DNA of 64,000 bases from Leptobrachium leishanense (lineage: Eukaryota > Chordata > Amphibia > Anura > Megophryidae): positions 59,265,422-59,329,421 of the forward strand of contig CM019069.1 of the NCBI GenBank assembly GCA_009667805.1. Direction: 5' to 3'. Each line of letters begins with the position of its first letter. Within the stretch, counting starts at the first letter, position 1. This document shows positions 35,379 through 46,639 of this stretch, one piece after another. The position numbers and the translations under genes are program-made. The notes beneath the pieces are model-generated. The model was not told the origin of the DNA, did no database searches, and saw nothing but the letters and a program-made list of their open reading frames with translations.

Positions 35379-36154
35379 GGCTGGGGTCAGACTAACACAT
35401 TTTTAACGTGCGTTTAGGCGCACTTAATCACGCACTTAATCACAGCCGCAGTAGCAGCAAATGACGGGCAATGACGGCCAATATACAAAGATAGAAGCAA
35501 ATGCCGCGACTACTTCCAAGAGGGAGCCCAGATAGCAGAACCTCGCCGAGATCACCATCAAGGGGACGCCGCCAGTCCCATAAACGATCAGAGCAAGAAA
35601 GATAGGATCTTCAGGTGAGGCAAAAGCATTTATTCGGGTGCAGCAGACCTCAAAACAAAATAATGTGACGTTTCGACCCGCAGGTCTTAATCATACATAA
35701 ACCATTTATGTATGATTAAGACCTGCGGGTCGAAACGTCACATTATTTTGAGGTCTGCTGCACCCGAATAAATGCTTTTGCCTCACCTGAAGATCCTATC
35801 TTTCTTGCTCTGGCCAATATACAATGTCCGGCCGCACGAAAGTCTGGCCGCGAAATCGCAAGTGGAAAATTAACGCATTTTTTCAAGAACGCAGAACCGC
35901 TAGTACTGACGTACAGAGTGCGCTGCGGCGGCATAGCGGCATGTGTGCGTGATTAGGAGACGTCAGACACTGCTAATGTCCGGCCTACATAACGTCCAGA
36001 CGCAAAAAGTGTTTTATTGACGATCCGTAAAAGATCACGCACGAAAATGCACATCGTCTGACCGTTTTCACACATTCCGTGAAAAAAAACGTCAATGCGT
36101 TCGGACGCACGCTTTGACGGTTGCTGCGAATAATGCGTTTGTTTGACCCTAGCC
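35379..36154. mobile_element. Harbinger derivative carrying a snap-back insertion
   Basis: The ends GGCTGGGGTCAGAC and GTTTGACCCTAGCC are flanked by TAA and TTA. It has the same orientation as the parent at 2344. The left part duplicates a CACTTAATCACG string, and at 35489-35811 it is interrupted by another element. Confidence 0.85.
35489..35811. mobile_element. Snap-back insertion with 13-bp target duplication
   Basis: The Harbinger sequence GGCCAATATACAA is present on both sides (35476-35488 and 35812-35824), which defines the insert. Its last ~220 bases form an inverted repeat: ~110-base arms at 35589-35700 and 35704-35812 (CAGAGCAAGAAAGATAGG paired with its complement) with almost no loop. 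Only a five-base indel separates the arms. The first 100 bases are unique. It contains CGAAACGTCACATTATTTT-like strings common in frog repeats. Confidence 0.8.
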
Positions 36155-37190
36155 TTAATCTATGCAGAGAACTCCGAACTGCACCGAAATGTTGGCGAAA
36201 TGCCCAGATGCCCATTACTGTTTTTATACATTTTTTTTTATTCAACCATTTATTCTTTTCAGTTTCAGCAAATAGCCTTTTTATTTATTTGTTTTTTTTT
36301 AAGGTATTTTTCTGGCATTTTAGACGAAATTTATCACTTGTTATTTTTATTCTGTAACGGACCATTTTATTATTTTTTATAGGACCTTTTTTATTATCTC
36401 CCTGCATTTTTATTGTTTTACACACCTTTTTTAAAATAGCAGAGTTCCGTTTTTTTTGTTTTTTTACCAGTTCGGCGACGTTCGGTGGCTGATCGCCTTT
36501 TATCAGCGGCGTGTGGCGGCCAGTTTGGCGGCGTTTAGCAGATCGTCAGCTGTTTCCGGCGGATCTTCGGGAGTGGCGTTCAGTGGGCTGATCAGGGGCG
36601 TTCGGTAGTCTTCAGCAGATCCTGATCGCCGAAGCGCACCAAATGAGAGAATAACACCTACACGCTTTGATGTCTTGCTATGCTCACATTGGAAAGTGGG
36701 GGAAAAAAGGAAAGGTATTATTTTTTCTGACACTGCTGCACAAACCCTTTTTACCCTTCTTTTAATACTACGAGTAACTATTCGGCAACATCCTTATGTA
36801 TCCTTTATCATAGAATGTGGTACCCACTGTTTAAGTGAAAGTGTCTGTACCCACACCTCACTTCACTCATCCTTGATATTTTCTGCTGGTCTGGTCCTGA
36901 GCTCATTCACAAAGCCAGCTTGATTATATTTGAAATTAAGCACGTACGATTGTCCAAATCTCCAGGTAAATACTGATGGGGGTCCCTGTTAATGGAATAA
37001 GAAGCTTAATGAGTGAGAAAACTGGGTCAAGCTGTCTAGAGTCTGTTCAGCAGCTTGCTTTCTGCATGGTAATTCATAACAGACAGAGGAACGGTGCAGG
37101 TGCTGAATCCCCAAAAGGAAATTAAATTAATGTTCTCGTTTAGGAAATGCTGCACATCGGTTTCTAATTTTACTGTAAGCCAGTGTAATT
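36155..37190. other. No gene; relic of CAGGGTTATT-type interior
   Basis: 36240-36640 carries T-rich strings and GTTCGGTGGCTGATCG-like sequence similar to the interiors at 8031 and 53837. No recognisable coding frame in the rest. Confidence 0.5.
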
Positions 37191-38035
37191 CAGGGTACGC
37201 TTACCCTTCCTGGCCATTCGGCTATTCAGAGAGCAGGTAATTCGCCAAATCCTGGCGAATTGTCTGCACATACGGTGCCTATTCGAGGGCAGTGAATCCC
37301 CATAGAGAAGCAATGCTTTGTCTATTCAGAGAACAAAAAACAGCAGTGAAAAGTTACCGAATTGCCCTGCCATACGGTGGCTTCATTCGACAGGTTTATT
37401 CAAGAGAATCCCATAGGCTTCAATGTTAAAAATATTCCAGTTTTAATGCAATATCTAATAAATTGTTCATTATAATATTCTGCAGTAAAAAGTCTCTTTA
37501 TTTTCAGATTTTTTAGGAACTTTTAGGCATTTTTGGGGATTTTTTTGCAAACTTTTTTCCGTTTTTTTTTTTAAATCGTTTTTTCTTTTTCCTGTAACAG
37601 CCCTTTTTATTATCATTCAATGGATCTTATATGTAAATTTCAGACATTTTCGCTCAGTAATTTGTTTGCAAACTGCGTTTCACTTTCCAAACATTCAAGC
37701 GTATTGGTTTTTTCGATTCTTCACCTCCTTCATCTGCGGTGTCGGGTTTTTCCGGCGGCTGCTCTGCACTGTGATCGGCTCCTGCTCGAGTTTCTCCGGC
37801 GTCTTCGGCGGGTTAATCCAGATGTTTTTGCGGGTTTCGGTGTGCGTTCGCTCTCGTTTTGAGGTGCGTTTTCGGCGGGTTTGCAGCGACTTTTCCCTGC
37901 ATTACGGCGGCCCTGTGGTGCTTGCTGAATACACAGCAGGGTCGCCGAAATGGGATCGCCAAATCGCACCGAATTGAAGAGAACGAAAAGTCACTGAACG
38001 TGCGGTGACTTTTCGATTCTCTTTGAATAACCCTG
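37191..38035. mobile_element. MITE, CAGGGTTATT family (copy 3, left end damaged)
   Basis: The right end TCTCTTTGAATAACCCTG is intact. The left end is shortened to CAGGGTA, and the interior matches copy 1 closely (CTTCCTGGCCATTCGGC, GCACTGTGATCGGCTCC). The flanking bases no longer give a clean duplication. Confidence 0.75.
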
Positions 38036-38841
38036 ATAGTCTCCCATGATGCTCAGACTCGTATTAGGTTAGCTGTGCCCCATGGGAGATGTAGTTCCAA
38101 AACATTTGAAGGGTCAAGTTTGATGAGCCCTGTTCTACAGTGTCATTGTGAGACCTTCCTGTCATACGGCACTTATTACATGCTACTTACACTTAAAAGG
38201 ATATTTCAGCGGGGTTCAATAGAACCCTAAATATAATCTACTACTAACTGCATCATGATTCTCTTTAAATATTTGAAAACCTAATGATATAGTTTACCTG
38301 TTTTTAGCTGACAAGTGAACTAATGTTTTGTGTTTTACAGCGGTGCTTTCTGCCTTCCTGTCTCGTACTCTGTAACCTGCTATCAATCATCTCCCCTTGC
38401 TCCGAACAGTAGAAATCACCACCCCCTACCATGAACACAGAATTATCAAAAATGTGTAAGAGTTATTGATAAAAGAAAAGACAGAAGACTACATATCGCA
38501 TTTTATAACAGCCACCAATTATTATTTTGTTTATTATTATTATTCTTTATTTATATAGCGCCAGCATATTCCGTGGCGCTGAACAATGGATCCAATATGG
38601 ATCTGTGATATGTAGAGTAGTATATAACTAGTGTATAACAGACCTGCAGCTATGCAATAAAACTCCCAGCAAAGTGTCTTAAGCTATAATAAAACTAGCT
38701 AGAAAGCTCTTTGTGTGAACAAGATATTTTGTTATATTTCACTTTATTATTTATTGATATAAAATACACTGATAGGTCATGAATTTGTATCTTCATACTC
38801 ATATTTATTTGAAATAGGTGAGGTGCGACAGAATTTGGAGT
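38036..38841. other. No gene; LINE/SINE tail fragment at 38520-38600
   Basis: The ATTATTATTATTC run followed by TTTATATAGCGCCAGCA is the inverted form of the LINE 3' end at 63505-63557. The rest is AT-rich without features. Confidence 0.55.
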
Positions 38842-38849
38842 GCCTAGGG

Positions 38850-38986
38850 CAGGGATGTCCAAAAGTTGATCCCCTAGATGTTCCTGAACTACAACTCCCA
38901 GAAATCTCTGACTGCATTAGATGGATGGAGAAGCATGGGAGTTGTAGTTCAGGGGCATTTGGGGGGCCGGAGTTTGGAAATCCCTG
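38850..38986. mobile_element. Short hAT MITE
   Basis: The inverted ends CAGGGATGTCCAA and TTGGAAATCCCTG enclose complementary ACTACAACTCCCA strings. The flanks GCCTAGGG (38842-38849) and GGCTAGGG (38987-38994) match in seven of eight bases, as expected for a hAT duplication. Confidence 0.8.
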
Positions 38987-38994
38987 GGCTAGGG

Positions 38995-39675
38995 CCTCAA
39001 TATGCCCCTAATCCCAGAATTCCACTGTTTAGGAAACAGGAAGTGATTCTGTGAAGAGTTCTACTATCCCGTTTGCCAAATATTAATAAAGCATTTTTTT
39101 ATGTGTCGTAATAAAAATGTTATTAAATAAAAAAAAATTAAACCAGCCACCGTCAACACAAGATTTAAAATGCCTTATAATGGTGCATAGACTTTTTAGG
39201 GTGGCAGAAACATTTTACGTTGATTACAGGGTTCCCAGTGTAAGACAGAGGAGCCTTGTGAAATTTGGTGGAGACAGGGTGTGTATTCCTGCACAAGACA
39301 GTGACCTCACCTAAAGTACTCGCCCAGTGCAACGTGGAAAAGAAAACAAGCCCTGCGTTTACATGGAAACTTAGACTTGTGGGCACACAGAAGTAAGTCA
39401 GAGAAATCAATATTTTTGGCACATTAAATAACAGCCATGGAAACTAAGCAGGAAATATAAGACCTGACTGCCAGTAAACTGCAGTATATGTCTGCAAACC
39501 CAACGTATTTATGAATCCCAAAAACCTAAGCTAGGGTAAGTATAAATTTAATTTATACAATATATGGTACAAGCGCAAGAAACAATTAATGGAGAAAATA
39601 TTGTGAATACAAGGAGACAGTGGCACTCTACACTCAAGCAATTGTACCCTCTATCCAAGGTACAGGAACATAAAA
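38995..39675. other. No gene seen
   Basis: AT-rich sequence without recognisable coding or repeat ends. Confidence 0.5.
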
Positions 39676-40455
39676 GTTCATATACAGTCATCCACAGGTG
39701 GAGCGCTACTGGTTGGAGTTCTTCTGTTATTCTTAATACTTTCTGAACGGAAATACCTAAAAACAAATGAGGATCTATAGTGCAAAAAAGTTTATAAAAT
39801 GGGGATATAAAAGGTTCCAATAGATTTCACTCACATGATGACGAGCCCTCGGTATCTGGCTCAATGCATAGTGCTTTTGGACCCATAGAAGCGACCCCCC
39901 CCCCTTCTTTCAGGATCCAGTTCAGAATCCAGTTCGTATCACCTGTGCTGTGCTTCAGATATCTGGCAAACCTGGCTTATTAGGGGTACTTGAGGGCCGC
40001 GATTGGGAACCACTGCTCTAAAGTAAGTAGTGGAACATAGTGCAACAACCCCAATGTTAAATGATGATATGTAATAAAAATTAACTACTCACATGTTCAA
40101 GTGCCCCGATAACGCACCCATTTGTTAGCCACCGGTGATTTTTAGGAGCACTGGACCTCCTATCATCCTCAGCCACCTCCTCAAGATACACCAGGAACAG
40201 AGAGTATAGTAAAATTAAGGTTTTATTCACACATTAATTTACAAACACATCAAAACATGTTTCGCCAGAGACATGTGGCTTTTTTAGTTGGTGATGAATC
40301 AATTGGATCCTTTTATATCCCCATTTTATAAACTTTTTTGCACTATATATCCTCTGGTGTTTTTTTTTTTAGGTATTTCGGTTCATGAAGTATTAAGAAT
40401 AACAGAAGAACTCCAACCAGTAGCGCTCCACCTGTGGATAACTGTATATAAATTT
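39676..40455. repeat. Large inverted repeat with ~150-bp arms
   Basis: The arm 39676-39830 (CAGGTGGAGCGCTACTGG to ATGGGGATATAAAAGG) is repeated in inverted form at 40300-40455. The loop holds a TGTTTCGCCAGAGACATG string near 40257 and a hAT-like terminus (GGGAACCACTGCTCT) near 40010. Confidence 0.75.
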
Positions 40456-41490
40456 AATTTAATAGATCTCAAAGACCAGATTCCACAGAATGGCTTCTCC
40501 AATCACAGCTCAGACTCATCAGATTTTTTGCTGCCACTTACAGGAACATCACCACACCGGCCAATAATCACGCGATGCTGCAGGCAAACCAGTCTAGTTT
40601 CCAGATTACGTATTTATAGCAGGGAATGTGATTTATAGTTTTACAGTGTAAACAAATAGCTTAAAAGCCAACTTAATGATCACACAGAACACTTCAAAGC
40701 GCAAACAATTGCATAACCCCTTTAAAAACAATAATATGACCTCATAGCATAGCCAGAACAAAAACAAATATCAGGTACACAAGTTGTAATGATAATAACA
40801 GAGAAAATGCTTGTACTCTGTTCAGGGCCCACAATAATACATTTAGAACCTCAAGCCAGACATTGGATTTCTTCTGTTTTAATTGTCATAATACAAAAAT
40901 GTATTTTTATTCCTATTCGCACTCCACATTTTAAAGAAAGCAAACTGCAATCCCCACAAGAAACGTTTGTGTTCTTTTGTATTTGTTGGAGGATTTTTTT
41001 GCACGTAACACGCAATAATTCATAAATTGAATTAATCTTGTTTATTCTGTAATTCTTGCACAGTAAAGCCTGTGGTCTATGTGTTTAATGACAGAACAGA
41101 GACCGGCTGCAACTGTTTTACATTCCACAAATATATGTGTGTAATAATTACTGAAATGATAAATACAGGTTCATTAAGTTTATTCGGTTTTCTTCTTGTA
41201 AAATTCATATTGTAAGTTAGTGCATATGGTTCTTTTTATAAATTAAAAAGCTATTCTATGAGATGCAGTTGATGTGCTGGCGTCCAGGGGAATGGCACAA
41301 TACAGATGGAGGTATTCTGCATTATCACAATGCTTAAAGGGACACGCTAAACATCCAGACCATTTTATCTTTTTAAAGTGGTCAGGCTGCGTGGATTGCC
41401 CACCTTCCCCCTCCTACCAGAGCCCCGTTCAATACCTCTGCAGCTGCTCCAGAGACTCCACTGAACTTGTCTATGCAGACACTGCACCAC
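40456..41490. other. No gene; TTAA-type repeat end at 41335
   Basis: The string TTAAAGGGACACGCTAAAC near 41335 resembles the end at 12932. No second end or coding frame was found. Confidence 0.5.
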
Positions 41491-41496
41491 ATCACC

Positions 41497-41640
41497 ATCA
41501 TTACTTACATAGCACCAACGGTTTCTGCAGCGCTTTTCAGTAAAGAATGGGGAATTAGACTAACAAAAATACAAGCAAACCTTGGAACTAGGAATAAGAT
41601 GTGTAGAGGGTCCTAGTCGTATGAGCTTACAATCACGAAT
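41497..41640 (-). mobile_element. LINE/SINE 3'-end fragment
   Basis: The inverted string ACATAGCACCAACGGTTTC followed by GCAGCGCTTTTCAG and AGGGTCCTAGTCGTATGAGC is related to the LINE 3' UTR at 63420-63557. Confidence 0.6.
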
Positions 41641-41665
41641 GGAAGACACATTCATAAATGTGAAT

Positions 41666-41974
41666 CAGGGGTCAAGTCCATGGGGAACGCGTGGGAACGC
41701 AGTTCTGCCACGATTTCTGCAGAGGGAACTCAGTTCCTTTTGGTCCCACACACTATAAAACTTGTATCCTGGTGTTCAATCTTCTCTTCCTCTGTTAAGG
41801 CACAATAAATATTTTTGAGTTATAATGTATTCTTGCTAGAATCCAGATATACTGTATACATAAATATATCAGATTTGAGCGTGTGTTTGTATAAAGTGTG
41901 AAATTTTAATTCCTAATTGAGGGATAGAAATCTTGGTGAATACCTACACTTCTTTTTTTAGGACTTGACCCCTG
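41666..41974. mobile_element. hAT-like MITE with 14-bp inverted ends
   Basis: Perfect inverted ends CAGGGGTCAAGTCC and GGACTTGACCCCTG. Flanks are similar (ATGTGAAT, AGTGTGAT) but not an exact 8-bp duplication, so the superfamily is tentative. Confidence 0.72.
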
Positions 41975-42505
41975 AGTGTGATGTAGTCTTTTTTGGTTGT
42001 CTTCTTTACAGGTCAACAAATAAGGCATACCAGGACACAGTTATACAAAACATTCCCGCACAGGAAGGATGATCTTACAGAAAATGTATTTTTATTTCAT
42101 TATCTTTTCTTCCTTTCACCAGTTAATTCTTGTAGAATGCGGTTATTTTATAAAACCATTGAGAAATACAATGTACATATGCTAAAAAATCTGTCATACC
42201 CCTTTTCCATTTATGGTTTATACTCGAGTAGAACACGATTAGCTTTTTGTCTCCAAGAAGATATGACACCAGAAAGAAAGATCTTATTATTATTCTGGAT
42301 GTAGTGGATGGTCGAGAAGTCATGTTTTCCAAAAAGCTGCATTCCAGAAGATGTGATGAAGGACGTTGGCTGGGATGCATCACAGGAAGAAGCTTGTTTT
42401 CTGGATCCGGAAGGGAATGTTGACGTTCAATGAATATCATCATTATTCTTCACAGGGAAGAAGAAGCTTTGTTTTCTGGATCCGGAAGGGCATGTTGAGG
42501 TTCAA
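41975..42505. other. No gene; local ~46-bp direct duplication
   Basis: 42386-42431 is repeated at about 42459-42505 (AAGCTTGTTTTCTGGATCC, then GGAAGGGAATGTTGA-like), 70 bases apart, ending where the LINE tail begins. Confidence 0.65.
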
Positions 42506-44010
42506 TTATTTATTTATTTATTTATAAAGGATTTTACCAGGAAGGATACATTGAGATTTCTCTCGTTTTCAAGTATGTCCTGGGTTCGAGAACATTGAGT
42601 GGTTACAGAAATACAAAATCGTAAAATGCAAGATATTAACACAAAACCAAATATACAGATTAACAGAAAAATAAATATGTAGGAAATAAAGTCATTATGT
42701 TACATGTTTACAGGTGCATTTCGTATTGAGGTATGTTAATAGGGAAGTCTTAAGGGACTTTAGACTGAGGGAAGATTTGACAGTGTCTGGGAGGTTATTC
42801 CATATTTGCGGTGCTCTGTAGGAAAATGAGGATCGAGCCATTTTCTTTTTGTATTGCGGTATTGCAAGTAAGGTGCTGGTCCTGGGTCTGAGGTTATAGG
42901 ATGAGGGAACTGCTGGGGGAAGCAGCCTATTCAGGTAGGGTGGTAGCTTCCCAGAAAAGCTCTTAAACACCAGGTTGGAAAGGTGAAGGGTGCGTCTAGA
43001 GTCCAGTGATGGCCAGTTTAGTTCTTTTAACATGTCACAATGGTGTGTCATGTAGTTACATTGTAGCACAAAGCGACAGAATGAGTTATACAATGTAGTA
43101 AGTTTCTGGAGGTGTGTTTGTGGGGCGGCTGCATACACTACATCTCCGTATTCAATGGCTGGCATAAGTATTTGTTGTACAATCTGCTTTCTTACCGCGG
43201 GGCTCAGGCAGGATTTGTTTCTGTACAGGGCACCTAGTTTGGGGTAGAGTTTAGAGGAGAGTTTTTCGATGTGGGGGCCAAAAGATAGATTTGGGTCTAA
43301 CCACATACCTAGGTACAGTATTTGAGAGAAGTGACTGTGGTCAGCGTGCCATTTGATTTTGTCCCAACACATAGATGGGGTGTTTGCAATTTGTGTAGTT
43401 TAGGTGCGGTTCCAAAGAGCATTGTAACAGTTTTGTCAGTATTTAGAAAAAGTTTGTTATTTGTGATCCACTTTTCTACCTCTGTGAATTGTTCTTGCAG
43501 CACTGCCTCCAACTGTGGGAGATTAGGTTTGCTGGTATAGATTACAGTGTCGTCTGCGTACATGTGTACAGTTGAAGCTTTGCAGACATTGGGCAGATCG
43601 TTTATGAATATTGTGAATAGCAGGGGGCCAAGTATCGAGCCTTGGGGTACACCGCACGTGACTGGGAGGGGAAGGGAAGTGCTGTCAGAAATGGACACAA
43701 ATTGAGACCTATCAGACACATATGATTGGAACCAGGTTAACGTACTATCACCAATACCAGAGTTCTTAAGTTTTTGTAATAGGATGCCATGGTCTACTGT
43801 GTCAAAAGCCTTGGCAAAATCAAGGAAGATGGCTCCAGTTAGATTTCCTTGTTCCATGCCCGCTTGGATATCATTATAAACTTTTAAAAGGGCAGTTGTA
43901 GTTGAATGGTTTGGACGAAAGCCTGATTGATCTGGGGTTAAATAGTTCTGATACTGATAATAATCACGTAATTGAGTGTAGACACATTTTTCCAGAATTT
44001 TTGACATTTT
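42506..44010 (-). mobile_element. L2-like LINE, 5'-truncated copy
   Basis: The inverted TAAA tail begins at 42506, followed by the complement of the 3' UTR and the reverse transcriptase. It is the same family as 1-1127, with near-identical protein. The 5' truncation lies at about 44010, just before the motif MSKILEKCVY, a typical product of incomplete target-primed reverse transcription. Confidence 0.9.
42695..44010 (-). pseudogene. LINE reverse transcriptase fragment
   Basis: The fragment carries palm and thumb of an L2/CR1-type reverse transcriptase: PDQSGFRPNHSTTTALL, LDFAKAFDTVDH (first catalytic Asp), GVPQGSILGPLLF and MYADDTVIY (catalytic pair), then LGMWLDPNLSFGPHIEKL and the C-terminal region. 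The upstream part is in the frame ending at 43309 and the rest in the frame starting at 43372, so there is an indel near 43320. The endonuclease domain and ORF1 are absent. Key catalytic residues are intact. Confidence 0.9.
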
Positions 44011-44273
44011 ATTGTATATTCTATATATTGCTTGCGTCAACATATTCTGCAGCATGGTAAAGGCGTTACAGTAGTTAAATATTTAAAGGGAAAGTCTATG
44101 CCAAGATAAATAGAAATAATACTAATAAGTACTTACACCTTCTACACATTTGATTTAAAAAAAATAAGTTAGCAGAAAGTAATATAACCTTACCTTTTTA
44201 TCAAGAACATTGTTGTCCTTTTCTTTCAGACTCCAGGCATTCTGCTGCAATGATATGCTTTTCATAGGGTAGC

Positions 44274-45351
44274 TGTCACGTTCGCAATGGCGCTCACCCC
44301 AGATCAACGTGGTTTGGATCCTTATGGACAGATTTCTCTGAGACTTGACTTTATAGCAGTTAGAACTGCCACACCTAGCACTCCCAGCCAGGGAGGTGAT
44401 ATAGAATACTAGATACCACTCAGCAGCAAATGATTTTGTGACCAAGTGTCTTCTGAGTGAAGGCAAGTTAACTATACACAGACAGAGATAGCTTAGCAAG
44501 ATATAAACATAACTTGGTTTAACAAAAGCGTGGTCAAAAGTACGTTCCGAGTTGGCACCAGAGAGGGTAGTCGTACAGGAAGGATTGGCAACAGAGAGGA
44601 CTCCCATTTACTTGTTCTCAGTAACGTAGAATGAATGTACAATGAATTGAGCAACCTGCAGGGCAGACCCACAATCAGTGACAATGCGGTATGATGTGTC
44701 TATCAACTTAGTAACAGACAGGCAACACGAGGGGTAGATGGATTCAGTAACCTGCAGAGCAGACCCACAATCAGAGACCATGTGGTATGATCTGTACATA
44801 GACTTAATACCAGACAGGTAACATGAGGGGTTGATGGATTCAGCGACCTGCAGGGCAGACCCACAATCAGAGACCATGCGGTATGATCTATACATAGACT
44901 TAGTACCAGACAGGTAACATGAGGGGTTGATGGATTCAGCGACCTGCAGGACAGACCCACAATCAGAGACCATGCGGTATGATCTGAACATACACTCTAT
45001 GTATACAAAGTTCAACATACACACATATATGGGATAAGAGTAAGAATCGTCAAGCAGGCAGTCCGGGTCAATCACAAGCAGTGTCCTCATACAAGCAGAA
45101 TCGTCAACTACGCAAAATACACTGAGACAGAAAAACTGAGATCAGCTGGCGATGTGGGAATAACTCCACGTCAGGGCGATGAGCAGATCCTAGCGCCCTG
45201 CATTTAAGGCCAGCGGCTCTGCGTTATCACACCAAGCCCCGCCCCCTCAGACGCCGATCAGACAGCTCTAACTCCTGGCACCTGGCCAGCCAGCGATGCT
45301 GCCAGGCACCCTGACCCCCCAGGAGGCGCCACGGGGGCCGAAGACGTCACA
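44274..45351. mobile_element. Solo LTR with 5-bp target duplication
   Basis: The 1078-bp segment begins TGTCACG and ends CGTCACA, and is flanked by GTAGC at 44269-44273 and 45352-45356. There is no internal region, so it is best read as a solo LTR left by recombination between two LTRs. It carries four copies of a 96-bp tandem repeat. It shows no relation by eye to the LTRs at 19546 or 28075. Confidence 0.8.
44650..45000. repeat. 96-bp tandem repeat, ~4 copies
   Basis: The string CCTGCAG(G/A)(G/A)CAGACCCACAA recurs at 44655, 44751, 44847 and 44943, exactly 96 bases apart. Because 96 is a multiple of three, it keeps repeated frames open on the minus strand. These are not a gene. Confidence 0.93.
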
Positions 45352-45356
45352 GTAGC

Positions 45357-46049
45357 ACTGATGAGAATGGCTTTCACATGCGCAGGCTTCTCAATGGAAA
45401 TCATTCCTGCTACAAAGATTTCTTTTTTTGTGAACCAAGCAAGACCAGATCCTCAGAAGGCTGTCTTTATAATGCTGATTGATAGCATTTAGGGTAGAGG
45501 CAAGACCACTGCAATTTGTAGCTGTCAGTAACACAGCGGTCAGGTACAGGGAGGAGAATGGGGGGAAAGTCTCCCAGTCACCATGACCACCTAAAACTAG
45601 GTTTAACACCTTCACTAGCATGGTCGAGAATACTCGATGTTCATAAGCTCCTGCAGGAGTCCAGCATTGAGTAAACAAGATCTGGTCATATACTGGAGTA
45701 ATGCAAAGGAATTTAGTTTGCTGCAATTTCATTTACTGCCACCAAATTTTCAGAACCTTGGACATGTCTGCCGAGCTGCTGAAGCTGTTTTAACAGCATG
45801 GGATTTCGTTTTTTCCTTCTAGGAAAAATAGACCCCCAGCTCTATCACTGTACATGTAGTATAGTCCAATTCCACTCAAGCCATTAGCATTAAGTAAAAT
45901 TACTCAGCTCTGGTCCCTCAAACTGCCGACCAGCTGCCAGTGTCTTTCCGACAATGCATGCATGTGTGTGATTTTGCACAGGCCTTCTGTAAGTCTCCAT
46001 GGAGTCCTAACAACTCCAGGAGAGGATAACGGCAGCAATGCTTCGAGTA
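45357..46049. other. No gene; dispersed repeat at 45604-45760
   Basis: 45604-45760 matches 6350-6500. No other feature is recognisable. Confidence 0.55.
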
Positions 46050-46639
46050 TCTACTAATAGGGATGAGCCGAACACCCCACGAGTTCGGTTCGGGCCCGAA
46101 CCCGAACTTCCCAAATGTTCGGTTCCGAACCCGAACCCGAACTCGAACTCAATGCAAGTCAATGGGGCTGAAAATTCGGTTTCTAGAGTGCCCTCCAAGA
46201 TGGCATATATGCTAGATATTTGCCATAAAAGGTGTATGGGGGTCCAGGTAGTGTCCTGGGGGACAGGAAACAAGGTCAAAAAGTAAAAAAAAAACTTTTT
46301 TAAAGGGATAGTGAGTTTTCCATGAAATAAGGGTTAAAAATAACAGAAGAAAAATTCCTTCAACTATCGTGCCTAGGAGGTCCCCATAACCTGCCCGTGA
46401 AGTGGTGGATTTCTAGGATGTATAGATACACTTAAAAGCAAAAAATGACGTTTCAAATGACAGTAAATGCTTTTCCTTTAATCTATCCATAAACAACTGC
46501 TTGGGGCGGCAGTCTGTATGAAAAGAGGAGACATTTTCGTACACGCAGAAAAAGTTTACTGATTTTTTGGGCTAAATTATTGTGAAACTTATGCAGGCTT
46601 TGGATGAAAGTAACAATAGGTGCTTCAAAATTGGTCCTT

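Noticed and set aside
44608..45090. 160-residue minus-strand frame with internal repeats
   Set aside because: It follows the 96-bp tandem repeat inside the solo LTR, and a second frame is also open. No domain.
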